This document shows positions 1 to 8,211 of a stretch of 64,000 nt of DNA, in pieces; within the stretch, counting starts at the first letter, position 1; every line of letters begins with the position of its first letter. A model generated the notes under the pieces. The model saw only the letters and a list, made by a program, of their open reading frames with translations. It had not been told where the DNA came from and ran no database searches. Source of the DNA: Streptomyces barringtoniae (lineage in GTDB: Bacteria > Actinomycetota > Actinomycetes > Streptomycetales > Streptomycetaceae); contig NZ_JAJHNP010000025.1 of the NCBI RefSeq assembly GCF_020819595.1, positions 82,821 to 146,820 on the forward strand, given 5' to 3'. The position numbers and the translations under genes are program-made.

Positions 1-1
1 G

Positions 2-73
2 GCCAACCGCAGCCAGGAGGACGGCGCCGACGACGTCGCGAGGACGCAGGGCGGGGCAGCCGCGTCCAACTAG
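2..73 (+). CDS. C-terminal fragment of a CDS entering from the left edge
   Basis: An open frame enters from the window edge and ends at a TAG at 71-73, giving a hydrophilic tail that reads ANRSQEDGADDVARTQGG followed by AAASN. Nearly every codon ends in G or C, as expected for a Streptomyces gene, whereas the opposite-strand reading has weaker third-position bias. The TetR gene starts 10 bases downstream on the same strand. Only 23 residues are visible, so no function can be given, and a start of a minus-strand gene is not excluded. Confidence 0.35.
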   Translation, partial: ANRSQEDGADDVARTQGGAAASN

Positions 74-83
74 TCTTGCCCTC

Positions 84-734
84 ATGGGTGGGGCGAAGAC
101 CAAACGAATGCCGCGTGCGGTGCGGGAGCAGCAGATGCTCGACGCCGCCGTACGCATTTTCGGGCAACGCGGCTACATGGCCGCCTCCATGGACGAGATA
201 GCCGAGCTCGCCGGCGTCTCCAAGCCCCTGGTCTACCTGTACCTGAACTCCAAGGAAGACCTCTTCACCGCCTGCATCCGGCGCGAGGCCACCGCCCTGA
301 CGGAGGCCGTCCGCGCCGGGGTGCGCACGGACCTGCCCGCCGACCGCCAGCTGTGGGACGGCCTGAAGGCGTTCTTCGCGCACACCGCCGAGCACCCCGA
401 CGCCTGGTCCGTGCTGCACCTGCAGGCCCGCACCCACGGCGACCCCTTCGCGACCGAGGTCGCCGCGATGCGCCGCGAGATCGTCGCCTTCGTGACCCGC
501 CTGGTGGCGGTCGCGGCCCGCGAGGCACACCGGGACCCCGACCTTCCCGAACACGAGGTCGCGGGGCTGGCGGAGGCACTGGTGGGCGCGGCGGAGTCGC
601 TGGCCGCGTGGGCCAACACCACGCCGGGAGTCACCGCCCGGCAGGCGGCGACGACCCTGATGAACTTCGCCTGGTCGGGTCTGGGCACCTTGATGTCCGG
701 CCATTCTTGGACTCCGCCTGCCGGAGATGCCTAG
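84..734 (+). CDS. TetR/AcrR family transcriptional regulator
   Basis: A 216-residue one-component repressor. The N-terminal helix-turn-helix lies at about residues 12-58 and contains the typical MDEIAELAGVSKPLVYLYL recognition region followed by SKEDLF. The rest is an all-helical ligand-binding domain of normal family length. No good ribosome-binding site precedes the ATG at 84, and the in-frame ATG at 108 is an alternative start. It converges on the MaoC-like gene at 794. The paired palindromes at 1632-1661, between that gene and an acyl-CoA ligase, are plausible targets, and TetR proteins near such genes often sense acyl-CoAs. The ligand and target are inferred. Confidence 0.9.
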   Translation: MGGAKTKRMPRAVREQQMLDAAVRIFGQRGYMAASMDEIAELAGVSKPLVYLYLNSKEDLFTACIRREATALTEAVRAGVRTDLPADRQLWDGLKAFFAHTAEHPDAWSVLHLQARTHGDPFATEVAAMRREIVAFVTRLVAVAAREAHRDPDLPEHEVAGLAEALVGAAESLAAWANTTPGVTARQAATTLMNFAWSGLGTLMSGHSWTPPAGDA

Positions 735-793
735 GGGAGCGGGCAACCCACCGCACACCCGCACCCGGCAACGGCGAGAGCCCCCAACGGCGC

Positions 794-1615
794 TCAGCCC
801 GAAAGCGCCCGTACCTCTCCAAGCAGGTGAACCCGACCCCCCGCACCCCGCAACTCGAACCGCCCAGACCCGTCCGCCCCGTAGGCCACCGTCCCCGGCA
901 ACAGCACCGGTGCCCGGAACTCCGCCCGCACCACGGCGGAGCCGCCCGTGCCGTGGGCGGCCAGGCAGCGGGCCACCGTCCACATGCCGTGCGCGACGGC
1001 CCGTGGGAAGCCGAAGAGGCGGGCGGTGAGCGGGTACAGGTGGATGGGGTTGCGGTCGCCGGAGGCGGCGCCGTACCGCCGGCCCACGTCCTCGGCGAGC
1101 CGCCACTCGGCGGCGACGGGCAGCGGGGCCGGCTGCTCTTTCCGGGGTCCGGCGGGCCGGTCGGTGCGATGCCGCGCGAGGTACGTGCTGCGCGACTCCC
1201 ATACGACCTCCCCGCCGGCCCGCATCGCGGTGACCACCGTGGCCTGCGTGCCGCGCCGGTGCGGGGCCAGTCCCGCGATGTGCACGGCGAGTTCGTACTC
1301 CCCGGTCGCCGGAAGGGAGGTGTGCCGGGTGATCTCGATCGAGGTGTGGACGAGGCCCAGCAGCGGCAGCGGGAACGCCCCGTCGCTCATCAGCCGCATG
1401 GCCGCCGGAAAGCCGAGGACATGGGGATAGGTGACCGGGAGGGCGCTGTCGCCGGTGGGAAAGCCGCACACCCGCTCGTAGGCGGCCAGCCGGTCCTGGT
1501 CGACCCGCACCCCGGGCAGCACCAGCCGCTCTCGGGGGAAGTCCGCCTCGGGGGAGGGCCGTTTGAAGGGGGAGCGCAACACGCCGCCCGTGAGATGCAG
1601 CAACTCACCCACCAT
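794..1615 (-). CDS. MaoC-like (R)-hydratase/dehydratase, double hot-dog
   Basis: A 273-residue protein whose C-terminal half carries the hydratase-2 signature: YGAASGDRNPIHLY, then FPRAVAHGMW. This motif holds the catalytic Asp and His of MaoC and R-specific enoyl-CoA/ACP hydratases. The N-terminal half is a degenerate hot-dog repeat, giving the two-domain form seen in eukaryote-like hydratase 2 and mycobacterial HtdX/HtdY relatives. It probably hydrates 2-enoyl or dehydrates 3-hydroxyacyl thioesters. It is divergent from the acyl-CoA ligase at 1876, and the two share a promoter region with two palindromes. The exact substrate cannot be read from sequence. Confidence 0.85.
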   Translation of the reverse strand: MVGELLHLTGGVLRSPFKRPSPEADFPRERLVLPGVRVDQDRLAAYERVCGFPTGDSALPVTYPHVLGFPAAMRLMSDGAFPLPLLGLVHTSIEITRHTSLPATGEYELAVHIAGLAPHRRGTQATVVTAMRAGGEVVWESRSTYLARHRTDRPAGPRKEQPAPLPVAAEWRLAEDVGRRYGAASGDRNPIHLYPLTARLFGFPRAVAHGMWTVARCLAAHGTGGSAVVRAEFRAPVLLPGTVAYGADGSGRFELRGAGGRVHLLGEVRALSG

Positions 1616-1631
1616 GCCCAGCTCCCATGTG

Positions 1632-1661
1632 CTTACTCTGGAGTAAGGTTACCGCCGGTAA
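1632..1661. promoter_or_regulatory. Two adjacent palindromes, probable TetR-type operators
   Basis: CTTACTC-TG-GAGTAAG at 1632-1647 is a perfect 7-bp inverted repeat. TTACC-GCC-GGTAA at 1649-1661 follows after one base. They sit 17-46 bases upstream of the MaoC-like start (1615), in the 260-base gap before the acyl-CoA ligase (1876). Both share a TTAC core. The local TetR protein is the obvious candidate binder, which is an inference. Confidence 0.6.
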
Positions 1662-1875
1662 GTCTACGGTACGGTCCCAACTCGAGAGCCACGGGCGAAC
1701 ATGAGCCCCCGTCACACAGACCCCGAGGCTGCACACCCCCGGCCCCGGACCCTCCCCGAACCCGCACGATCCCCTCACAGCGGACCCGTACGATCACCTG
1801 CCTAACCAGCGGTAACCCCTTTCTCCGTATCTATGAGGGACCACCGCAGGTGCATGTCCGCCAGAGGAGCCGCCC

Positions 1876-3828
1876 GTGTCCACCCCGTTCCCGAACGCCC
1901 CCGTCTCCTCCGGCACCCCCGTCTCCGCCACCGACTACGACGGCCGGCCGGTCCTCGTGGAGCCCTGGGTCCAGCGCCTGGACGGCGCCGTACGGGAGGT
2001 GTCCGTACCGCCGTTCGCGCCCCCGGTGAAACACGGCTCGCTCGCGGACCTGCCGTTCGACAACGCCGGGACCGCCCCCGCCCACACCGTGCTCAGCCGC
2101 CGGCTGCCCGACGGCCGCTGGGCGGACGTGACGGCCGCGCACTTCGCCGAACAGGTCCTCGCCGTGGCCAAGGGACTGATCGCCGAAGGCCTGGTGCCGG
2201 GCGACCGACTCGCCGTCATGGCCCGTACGACGTACGAGTGGACCCTCCTCGACTTCGCCGCCTGGGCCGCCGGCCTGGTCACCGTGCCGATCTACCCGAC
2301 CTCGTCCGTCTTCCAGACCCGGTGGATCCTGCACGACTCCGGCGCGGTCGCCCTGATCACCGAGACCACCGCCCAGGCCTCCGCCCTCGGCCCCGAACTC
2401 CAGCACCTGCCCGACCTGCGCCATCTGTGGGTGATGGACAAGGACCACGTGACCCGGCTCGCCGAGGCCGGCGTGCAGGTGCCGGACGGCGAAGTGGCCG
2501 TACGGCGCGGCATGCTGGGCCCCGACACCCTCGCCACCCTCATCTACACCTCGGGCACCACCGGCCGTCCCAAGGGCTGCGCCCTCTCCCACGGCAACTT
2601 CTTCGCCGAGGTCGACAACGCCATCGAACTGCTCCACCCGGTCTTCAAGGGCCAGGACGAGGAGCCGTCCGTCCTCCTCTTCCTGCCGATGTCCCATGTA
2701 TTCGGCCGCATGGTGGCCATCGCCTGCGTCCGGGCCCGCGTCCGCCTCGGCCACGCGCCGAGCCTCGCCGCCGAGGACCTGCTGCCCGACCTCGCCGCCT
2801 TCCGGCCGACCTGCCTGCTGACCATCCCGTACATGCTGGAGAAGGTGTACAACTCGGCCCGCGCGAAGGCCGAGTCGGGCGGCCGGGTCGCCGCCTTCGA
2901 CCGGGCCGCGGCGGTCGCCGTCCGCTACGGCGAGGCGCTGGAGTCCCGGCAGACCGGCACCGGCGGCGGCCCGAGCCGCTCCCTGAAGACGGCCCGCGCC
3001 TTCCACGACCCGCTGGTCTACCGCAAGATCCGGGCCGCCATGGGCGGTCGCGTCCGGTACGCCATCTGCGGCGGCTCCCCGCTCGGCCGGCGCCTGGCCG
3101 CCTTCTACGCCGGTGCCGGCATCGAGATCTTCGAGGGCTACGGCCTGACCGAGACCACCGCCGCCACCACCGTCACCCCACCCCTCAAACCCCGCCTGGG
3201 CACGGTCGGCTGGCCGCTGCCCGGCACCCGCGTCCGCATCGCCGCCGACGGCGAGATCCTCGTCTCCGGCGACCACGTCCTGCGCGGCTACTGGGATCCG
3301 CAGGCCGGGGGAGTCGTGCCCGCGACCCGGGACGGCTGGCTGTCCACCGGCGACATCGGCGAACTGGACGACGAGGGCTACCTCACCATCACCGGCCGCA
3401 AGAAGGAACTGCTGATCACGGCGGGCGGCAAGTCGGTGGCCCCGGCCCCGCTGGAGAACTGGCTGCGCCAGCACCCGCTGATCTCCCAGGTGATGCTGGT
3501 CGGCGACGCCCGCCCGTACGTGGCCGCGCTGATCACCCTCGACGTCGACGGCGTCACCCACTGGCGGCAGATGATCGGCAAGCACCCGGTGCCCCCGGAG
3601 CTCCTCGTCGGCGACCCGGAGCTGGAGGCCGTCCTGCAGCGCGCGATGGACGAGGCCAACAAGCTCCTCTCCCGCCCGGAGTCCATCCGCCGGTTCGCCG
3701 TACTGCCCCGGGACTTCACCGAGGAGGCCGGTCACCTGACCCCGTCGATGAAGCTCCGCCGCGAGCAGATCATGACCGACTTCGCGAGCGAGGTGGAGGG
3801 CCTGTACGGCCCGGCCACCGGCCCCTGA
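1876..3828 (+). CDS. Long-chain acyl-CoA synthetase (AMP-forming)
   Basis: A 650-residue ANL-superfamily ligase that activates fatty acids with ATP and CoA via an acyl-adenylate. The P-loop YTSGTTGRPKG is near residue 225. The A5 region GYGLTETTAATTVT follows, then the hinge and the catalytic-lysine region GRKKELLITAGGK near the C-terminus. Length and motifs fit the FadD15/FAA family rather than short-chain acetyl-CoA synthetases. The GTG start at 1876 has an AGGAG about 9 bases upstream. It is divergent from the MaoC-like hydratase and probably co-regulated with it through the palindromes at 1632-1661. Chain-length preference is unknown. Confidence 0.93.
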   Translation: MSTPFPNAPVSSGTPVSATDYDGRPVLVEPWVQRLDGAVREVSVPPFAPPVKHGSLADLPFDNAGTAPAHTVLSRRLPDGRWADVTAAHFAEQVLAVAKGLIAEGLVPGDRLAVMARTTYEWTLLDFAAWAAGLVTVPIYPTSSVFQTRWILHDSGAVALITETTAQASALGPELQHLPDLRHLWVMDKDHVTRLAEAGVQVPDGEVAVRRGMLGPDTLATLIYTSGTTGRPKGCALSHGNFFAEVDNAIELLHPVFKGQDEEPSVLLFLPMSHVFGRMVAIACVRARVRLGHAPSLAAEDLLPDLAAFRPTCLLTIPYMLEKVYNSARAKAESGGRVAAFDRAAAVAVRYGEALESRQTGTGGGPSRSLKTARAFHDPLVYRKIRAAMGGRVRYAICGGSPLGRRLAAFYAGAGIEIFEGYGLTETTAATTVTPPLKPRLGTVGWPLPGTRVRIAADGEILVSGDHVLRGYWDPQAGGVVPATRDGWLSTGDIGELDDEGYLTITGRKKELLITAGGKSVAPAPLENWLRQHPLISQVMLVGDARPYVAALITLDVDGVTHWRQMIGKHPVPPELLVGDPELEAVLQRAMDEANKLLSRPESIRRFAVLPRDFTEEAGHLTPSMKLRREQIMTDFASEVEGLYGPATGP

Positions 3829-3924
3829 AGGTCGGCACCCGCTCCTCGCGCGCGAAGCGGGTTGCCGCCTGGGTCGGCCGTGGCCCGGTATCGATCCTCG
3901 TACGGCCCCTGATTCCAGTCAATC

Positions 3925-3961
3925 CTTGGGTTTCCTCACCAACCCCAAGCGTTAACTTGGG
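3925..3961. promoter_or_regulatory. Autoregulatory operator of the LysR gene (three half-sites)
   Basis: CCCAAG-CGTTAA-CTTGGG at 3944-3961 is a perfect 6-bp inverted repeat. A third half-site, CTTGGG, lies at 3925-3930. The repeat ends five bases before the LysR ATG at 3966, so binding would overlap the promoter or translation start. This arrangement fits an autorepressing regulator. Confidence 0.55.
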
Positions 3962-3965
3962 AGTT

Positions 3966-4877
3966 ATGACCCTCGACGACCTCCGTGTGTTCGTGGCCGT
4001 GTGCCGCGCCGGCAGCCTCAGTTCCGTCGCCAGGGACCTCGGCTGCACCCAGTCCGCCGTCAGCCAGCACGTGCGGCGGCTGGAGCGGGAGACGGGGGTC
4101 GCGCTGCTGGAACGGCAACCGCGAGGCGTGGTACCCACGCAGGCCGGGCGCATACTGGAGGCCGCCGCGGCCGAGGGAATCTCGGGGCTCGACCTCGCCG
4201 TACGGCAACTGCGCGACCTGGTCGACGGCCACAGCGGGCACGTCAGCGTCGCCACCGGTGCCACCACCGTCCGGCACTTCATGTCCCAGGCGGTGGTCGC
4301 CTTCCGCCGCCGCCACCCCGAGGTCAACCTGGAGTTCCGCACGGTCAGTTCGGGGCGCGGCACCTTCGACGCCCTGGCCGACGGCACCCTCGACCTGGCC
4401 TGGATCACCGTCGGCTCCCCGGTCCGGGGCATCGAGCAGCGGACGGTCGCCGAACTGCCCTGGGTGCTCGCCGTCGGCGCGGACGACCCCCTCGCCGGTC
4501 GGCCCCGCCTCGACGCGGCCGACCTGGCGGGGATCCGTCTGATCCGGCTGCCCCCGAACTCCACCTCCGCCGTCCACCTGGACGCGGCCTGCGCCGAACT
4601 GGGCGTCCGCTTCGCCTACGACACGAGCGTCGCCGACTGGGACACGGCACTGCTGCTGGCCGAGCTGGGGGTGGGCCGGGCGGTCGTCCCCGCCGTACCG
4701 GGGCTACCGATCCCGGGAGGGGGCGAGCTACGACTGGTCCCGCTGCCCGGCCTGCGCCCCCTGCCCGTCGGCTGGGCCGTCCGCCGCTGGGACTCCCTCA
4801 GCCCTCCGGCACGGGCCTTCGCCCGCACCGTCGCGGAGTTCCGGGGCGCGGCCGCTGCGGGTGCTGCGGCGGGCTGA
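3966..4877 (+). CDS. LysR family transcriptional regulator
   Basis: A 303-residue LysR-type regulator. The winged helix-turn-helix is at residues 1-60, with DLGCTQSAVSQHVRRLE as recognition segment. A periplasmic-binding-protein-like effector domain runs from about 88 to 295. The ATG at 3966 was chosen because the protein begins directly with the conserved MTLDDLRVFVAV and has GGGAG upstream; the reading frame extends much further 5' without coding signature. The inverted repeat at 3944-3961 next to the start suggests autoregulation. No divergent target gene adjoins it, so its regulon is unknown. Confidence 0.92.
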   Translation: MTLDDLRVFVAVCRAGSLSSVARDLGCTQSAVSQHVRRLERETGVALLERQPRGVVPTQAGRILEAAAAEGISGLDLAVRQLRDLVDGHSGHVSVATGATTVRHFMSQAVVAFRRRHPEVNLEFRTVSSGRGTFDALADGTLDLAWITVGSPVRGIEQRTVAELPWVLAVGADDPLAGRPRLDAADLAGIRLIRLPPNSTSAVHLDAACAELGVRFAYDTSVADWDTALLLAELGVGRAVVPAVPGLPIPGGGELRLVPLPGLRPLPVGWAVRRWDSLSPPARAFARTVAEFRGAAAAGAAAG

Positions 4878-4903
4878 GCGGGAGTCCGGCCCAGACCGTC
4901 CGG

Positions 4904-5554
4904 TCAGGCTTTCTTCCGGGCGAGCAGGAACGCCTGCGGTGCTGACTCCGCCCGCGCAACGTCCTGTTCGCGAACGGTGCCTGCTTGGAGGGCGAAACCG
5001 CCGTCGGTCAGCAGCTCCGTCATGAACTCGGGGCGGCGTCGCTCGAAGTCCAGCGTCACCGGATGCCCCCACGGCTCAGCCAGGTGGAGCGCCTCGTCGC
5101 CCGCCTGGAAGGCGAGCAGGAGATGACCGCCGGGAGCCAGCACGCGGTGGAACTCGGCGAACAGCGCAGGAAGTTCGTCCACAGGTGTGTGGATGCTGGA
5201 GTACCAGGAGACGACCCCGGCGAGCGCACCGTCGGCACAGGGCAACTCCAGCATCGACCCCTGCTCGAACCGCAGAGCGGGATGCTCACGGCGGGCGATG
5301 GCGAGCATCGACTCGGAGAGGTCGAGGCCGAACACGGTCAGGCCCAGGCTCGCGAGATGGGCCGTGACCTCGCCGGGCCCGCAGCCGAGGTCGGCCACGA
5401 GCCCGGCCGGGCCGACCAGTTCGGCGAACGCGCCGAGCAGCGCCCGCTCCAGCGGCCTGTCGGCGAGCGGGTTGCGGAAGCGGTCGGCGTAGTCCTCGGC
5501 GATGGTGTCGTAGAAGGTGCGGGTGGCGGTGAGGAAGTCGGTCCTGTCGGTCAT
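4904..5554 (-). CDS. Class I SAM-dependent methyltransferase
   Basis: A 216-residue protein with the Rossmann methyltransferase fold. Motif I is VADLGCGPGE near residue 54, followed by an acidic strand end in GLDLSESML. Motif post-II/III lies around GVVSWYSS and the VLAPGGHLLLAF strand. It would methylate a small molecule using S-adenosylmethionine, but substrate residues are not diagnostic. It converges on the LysR gene with a 26-base gap. No operon partner is visible, so a standalone role is likely. Confidence 0.88.
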   Translation of the reverse strand: MTDRTDFLTATRTFYDTIAEDYADRFRNPLADRPLERALLGAFAELVGPAGLVADLGCGPGEVTAHLASLGLTVFGLDLSESMLAIARREHPALRFEQGSMLELPCADGALAGVVSWYSSIHTPVDELPALFAEFHRVLAPGGHLLLAFQAGDEALHLAEPWGHPVTLDFERRRPEFMTELLTDGGFALQAGTVREQDVARAESAPQAFLLARKKA

Positions 5555-5882
5555 GGGAGGGGACCGTACCGGCCCGCACCGACAGGCTCTTTAAGGTGGC
5601 TGTCCTTCGAGCTGGTCGTCGCCGATGCGGACGTTGTACCAGCGTGACTGAGCCCTCTACGCGCCTGCCCCTTCCCTGGCGGATGTCGTGACCCGGCTGG
5701 ACGGTTTGAGCGGCGGATGCTGCGCCTCGGGCCGGAGTGTCGCGACCAGCACCAGATGGTCTCTGCTGTGAGCACAAGTTGACGTTTCATCAGGGAAATT
5801 GGCCGAGGGGGCAGCGCGCACGGTGACCGCTAGCGTGATCCACAAAATTCCTGGCTAATCGCTTGTCTCAGAAGGGAACCGC
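5555..5882. other. Intergenic region, 328 bases
   Basis: The gap separates the divergent methyltransferase and secreted-protein genes. It reads as non-coding in all frames, with stops and poor codon bias. A TTGACG at 5780-5785 could be a -35 box for the secreted protein, but no convincing -10 lies at proper spacing. An AAGGGA just upstream of the ATG at 5883 is a usable ribosome-binding site. No repeat or RNA structure was recognised. Confidence 0.4.
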
Positions 5883-6347
5883 ATGCGCCTCTCTCGTCGC
5901 GCCTTGGTCCTGCTCACCACTCTGGCCACCCTCATAGGTGCCAACCTGCTCATCTCCACTCCCGCGCAGGCCGCCACTTCCTGCTCCGGCACCATCACCT
6001 ACAGCGAGTCCTTCTCCTACCCCGGAGAAGGTGTGATCGGCGAGCTGACCATCTACTACAACAGCAGCAACGGCGGCACCAACAGCGCCTGTTTCTATCA
6101 CCGTGGTCGCTCCTACGGCGTTGCCACTGACACCTGGGTCTACATCATGCGATGTTCACAGACGTCGGGTGAGGGTCAGCAATGCCACAGCGTCGCTGCT
6201 GGTGGCTACGACCAAGGTAAATACGCTTACCAGGCCGGCCCCGTTGGCGTGACGGGCACGGCGAACTACTGTGTCGCGGCGGTTGGCTATATCGCATGGC
6301 ACGGCGTCACGATCGGTCCGGACAGTGCCTGGACGCGGGGCTGCTGA
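5883..6347 (+). CDS. Small secreted Cys-containing protein, SapA-like
   Basis: A 154-residue exported protein. Residues 1-31 form a Sec signal peptide: MRLSRR, a hydrophobic core of about 17 residues, and an AxA cleavage site in TPAQAA. The mature part has six cysteines (CSG, ACF, RCS, QCH, YCV and a C-terminal GC), allowing up to three disulfides, and is rich in Tyr, Ser and Gly. Spacing and the phrase LTIYYNSSNGGTNSACF resemble Streptomyces spore-associated protein A, a tentative match made by eye. Codon use is less GC-biased than in its neighbours. Function is unknown, with a cell-surface role inferred. Confidence 0.75.
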   Translation: MRLSRRALVLLTTLATLIGANLLISTPAQAATSCSGTITYSESFSYPGEGVIGELTIYYNSSNGGTNSACFYHRGRSYGVATDTWVYIMRCSQTSGEGQQCHSVAAGGYDQGKYAYQAGPVGVTGTANYCVAAVGYIAWHGVTIGPDSAWTRGC

Positions 6348-6425
6348 CCGTCACACCCATGACGGGGGTCATGACGGATGTCGCAGCCCGGTCGGCGCCA
6401 GGCCCTCGACAAGCCGCAATGCGGC

Positions 6426-6740
6426 CTAGCCCGCCCCGGCCAGCCGCAGCAGCGCGGTTGTCGCGGCCGCGCCGAGCACCACGACCACGAAAGGCGCGCG
6501 CCGCCACGCCAGGACCCCGCCGGCCAGGACTCCGGCGGGGCGGGCCCAGCCCGCGAAGCCGCCGGACTCCGTCAGCGCGCCGGTGGCCAGCAGGGCGACG
6601 AGCAGCACCACCGCCCCCGCCGAGGCCAGTTCCTGGGCCCGCGCCGGTATTTCGACCCGCCCGTGCAGTACCAGTCCCACCAGCCGGAAGGCGTAGGTGC
6701 CCAGGGCCAGTGCGAGGATCACGACGACCGAGGCGTTCAT
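6426..6740 (-). CDS. azlD: AzlD-family subunit of a branched-chain amino-acid exporter
   Basis: A 104-residue hydrophobic protein with three to four predicted membrane spans, the normal size for AzlD. It begins with the family-typical GTYAFRLVG after a short N-terminal span. Its ATG overlaps the stop of azlC by four bases (ATGA), which indicates translational coupling. AzlC and AzlD together form an exporter of branched-chain amino acids or analogues such as azaleucine. The substrate here is inferred from the family only. Confidence 0.82.
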   Translation of the reverse strand: MNASVVVILALALGTYAFRLVGLVLHGRVEIPARAQELASAGAVVLLVALLATGALTESGGFAGWARPAGVLAGGVLAWRRAPFVVVVLGAAATTALLRLAGAG

Positions 6741-7426
6741 GCGGCGGCCTCCACGGGCCGGCGGCGGTGCAGGAAGAGCCCCGCCAGTGCGAGCAGCACC
6801 GGCACCCCGGCGGGTACGGCGGGCGTCACCGCGAGCGCGACGACCGCGCCGAGCAGGGCGCACCGCCGAACCGTCGCATCCGCCCGCAGCTGGGGCAGCA
6901 CCAGTGCCACCAGTACTGCGGGAAACGCGGCGTCGAGGCCGTACCGGGCCGTGTCCCCCAGCGCGCCCCCGGCGAGCGCGCCCGCCAGCACCCCGGTGTT
7001 CCACACGGCGAACAGACCGAGCCCGGAGATCCAGAACGCCCTCCGCTGCCGTACCGGATCGGACTGGGCGAGGGCGAAGGCCACCGTCTCGTCGGTGACC
7101 AGGTGCGCGCCGAGCAGACGGCTCGCACGGCCGGTGCCGATGATGTCCGCCACCGCCAGACCGAACGCGGCCGTGCGGGTGTTGAGCAGCAGCCCCGTCG
7201 CCGCGGCGGCGACCGGCCCGCCCCCGGCGAGCAGCACCCCCACCGCGCTGAACTGGGCCGAGCCGGCGTACACCACCAGGGACATCACCACGGGCACCCA
7301 CACCGGCAGCCCACCGGCGACCGATACGGCGCCGAAGGAGACGCCGACGATGCCGCTGGCGAGCCAGACGAGCGAGCTGTCACGTACCAGGGACATGTCA
7401 TCGGGTGTTCGCTGTACCGAACGCAT
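6737..7426 (-). CDS. azlC: AzlC-family branched-chain amino-acid exporter, large subunit
   Basis: A 229-residue membrane protein with about seven to eight hydrophobic segments. It carries the AzlC hallmarks GVSFGA near residue 30, SAQFSAVG near 67 and DETVAFAL in the middle. It pairs with azlD and is divergent from an XRE-cupin regulator at 7495, an arrangement common for azlCD. The start at 7426 keeps the conserved RT-D N-terminus. The ATG at 7396 is an alternative that would leave the inverted repeat at 7407-7422 outside the gene. Confidence 0.87.
   Translation of the reverse strand: MRSVQRTPDDMSLVRDSSLVWLASGIVGVSFGAVSVAGGLPVWVPVVMSLVVYAGSAQFSAVGVLLAGGGPVAAAATGLLLNTRTAAFGLAVADIIGTGRASRLLGAHLVTDETVAFALAQSDPVRQRRAFWISGLGLFAVWNTGVLAGALAGGALGDTARYGLDAAFPAVLVALVLPQLRADATVRRCALLGAVVALAVTPAVPAGVPVLLALAGLFLHRRRPVEAAA
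7407..7422. promoter_or_regulatory. Inverted repeat between azlC and the XRE regulator
   Basis: GTTCG-CTGTAC-CGAAC forms a 5-bp inverted repeat at the azlC 5' end. Another CGAAC occurs at 7466-7470, next to the palindrome ACGATCGT at 7469-7476. These are candidate half-sites for the divergently encoded XRE protein in the 68-base divergent promoter. Confidence 0.4.
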
Positions 7427-7494
7427 GTTTCCTACACTGGAACGTGAGACGCCTGTCCGTCAAGCCGAACGATCGTACCGATGGAGCGAACAAC

Positions 7495-8070
7495 ATGGCC
7501 GAGCCGCCTCCCCGGACCCCCGCCCGGCTCCCGCTGGAGTGGATCGCCGCATCGCTCAGGCGCGAGCGCGCCCGCACCGGCCTGTCCCTGTCCGAGCTGG
7601 CCAAACGGGCCGGAATCGCGAAGTCCACGCTCTCCCAGCTGGAGGCGGCGAGCGGCAATCCGAACGTGGAGACGCTCTGGGCGCTCGCGGTCGCGCTGGG
7701 GGTGCCGTTCAGCGCGCTGGTCGAGCCGCCCGCGCCGCAGGTCCAGGTGATCCGCGCCGGCGAGGGTCCGGAGGTCGCCTCGCGACAGGCGAACTATGTC
7801 GCCACCCTGCTGTCCGCCAGCCCTCCCGGGGCCCGGCGGGACATCTACCGCCTGCGCGCGGAGCCCGGCGCGGCCCGCACGTCCGAACCGCACATTCCCG
7901 GCACGGTCGAGCATCTGATCGTCGGCTCGGGCCGGGTGAAGGCGGGTCCGGCGGGGGAGGAAGCAGAACTCGGCCCCGGGGATTACATGACCTATAGGGG
8001 TGACGTTCCGCACTCGTACGAGGCGCTGGAGCCGGGCACGACCTTCGTCCTCGTCATGCAGCACACGTAG
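7495..8070 (+). CDS. XRE-family regulator with C-terminal cupin domain
   Basis: A 191-residue regulator. The helix-turn-helix at about residues 18-72 contains LSLSELAKRAGIAKSTLSQLE and SGNPNVETLWALA. A cupin sensor barrel follows at about 115-188, recognisable from EHLIVGSGRV and ELGPGDYMTYRGDVPHSYEA. This architecture is typical of small-molecule-responsive repressors. The start at 7495 was chosen over the upstream in-frame ATG at 7405 because the latter would overlap azlC and add no conserved sequence. It is divergent from azlCD, which it probably controls. Confidence 0.9.
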   Translation: MAEPPPRTPARLPLEWIAASLRRERARTGLSLSELAKRAGIAKSTLSQLEAASGNPNVETLWALAVALGVPFSALVEPPAPQVQVIRAGEGPEVASRQANYVATLLSASPPGARRDIYRLRAEPGAARTSEPHIPGTVEHLIVGSGRVKAGPAGEEAELGPGDYMTYRGDVPHSYEALEPGTTFVLVMQHT

Positions 8071-8141
8071 CAGCACGCGTAACACGCGCGGCGAACGCCG
8101 GGAATTCGCCCAGAATTCACACGCGGCGCGGCCGGAAAGGC

Positions 8142-8175
8142 AGGAGCCCCGTCGCCGGAACGGCGCGGGGCTCCT
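8142..8175. terminator. Bidirectional hairpin terminator
   Basis: AGGAGCCCCG at 8142-8151 pairs perfectly with CGGGGCTCCT at 8166-8175. An inner CGCC/GGCG extension gives a stem of about 14 bp. It lies between the convergent ends of the XRE gene (8070) and the cold-shock gene (8212), so it can serve both. Confidence 0.8.
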
Positions 8176-8211
8176 TGGGTACTTCTCTCAGGTTCTGCGA
8201 TCAGGCAGTGA

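Noticed and set aside
353..2029. A 558-codon plus-strand frame crossing the MaoC-like gene
   Set aside because: It overlaps three supported genes, including antisense to MaoC, and encodes Arg/Pro/Gly-rich sequence without a domain.
1831..3735. A long minus-strand frame opposite the acyl-CoA ligase
   Set aside because: Shadow of the ligase; no motif and an improbable Gly/Val/Asp composition.
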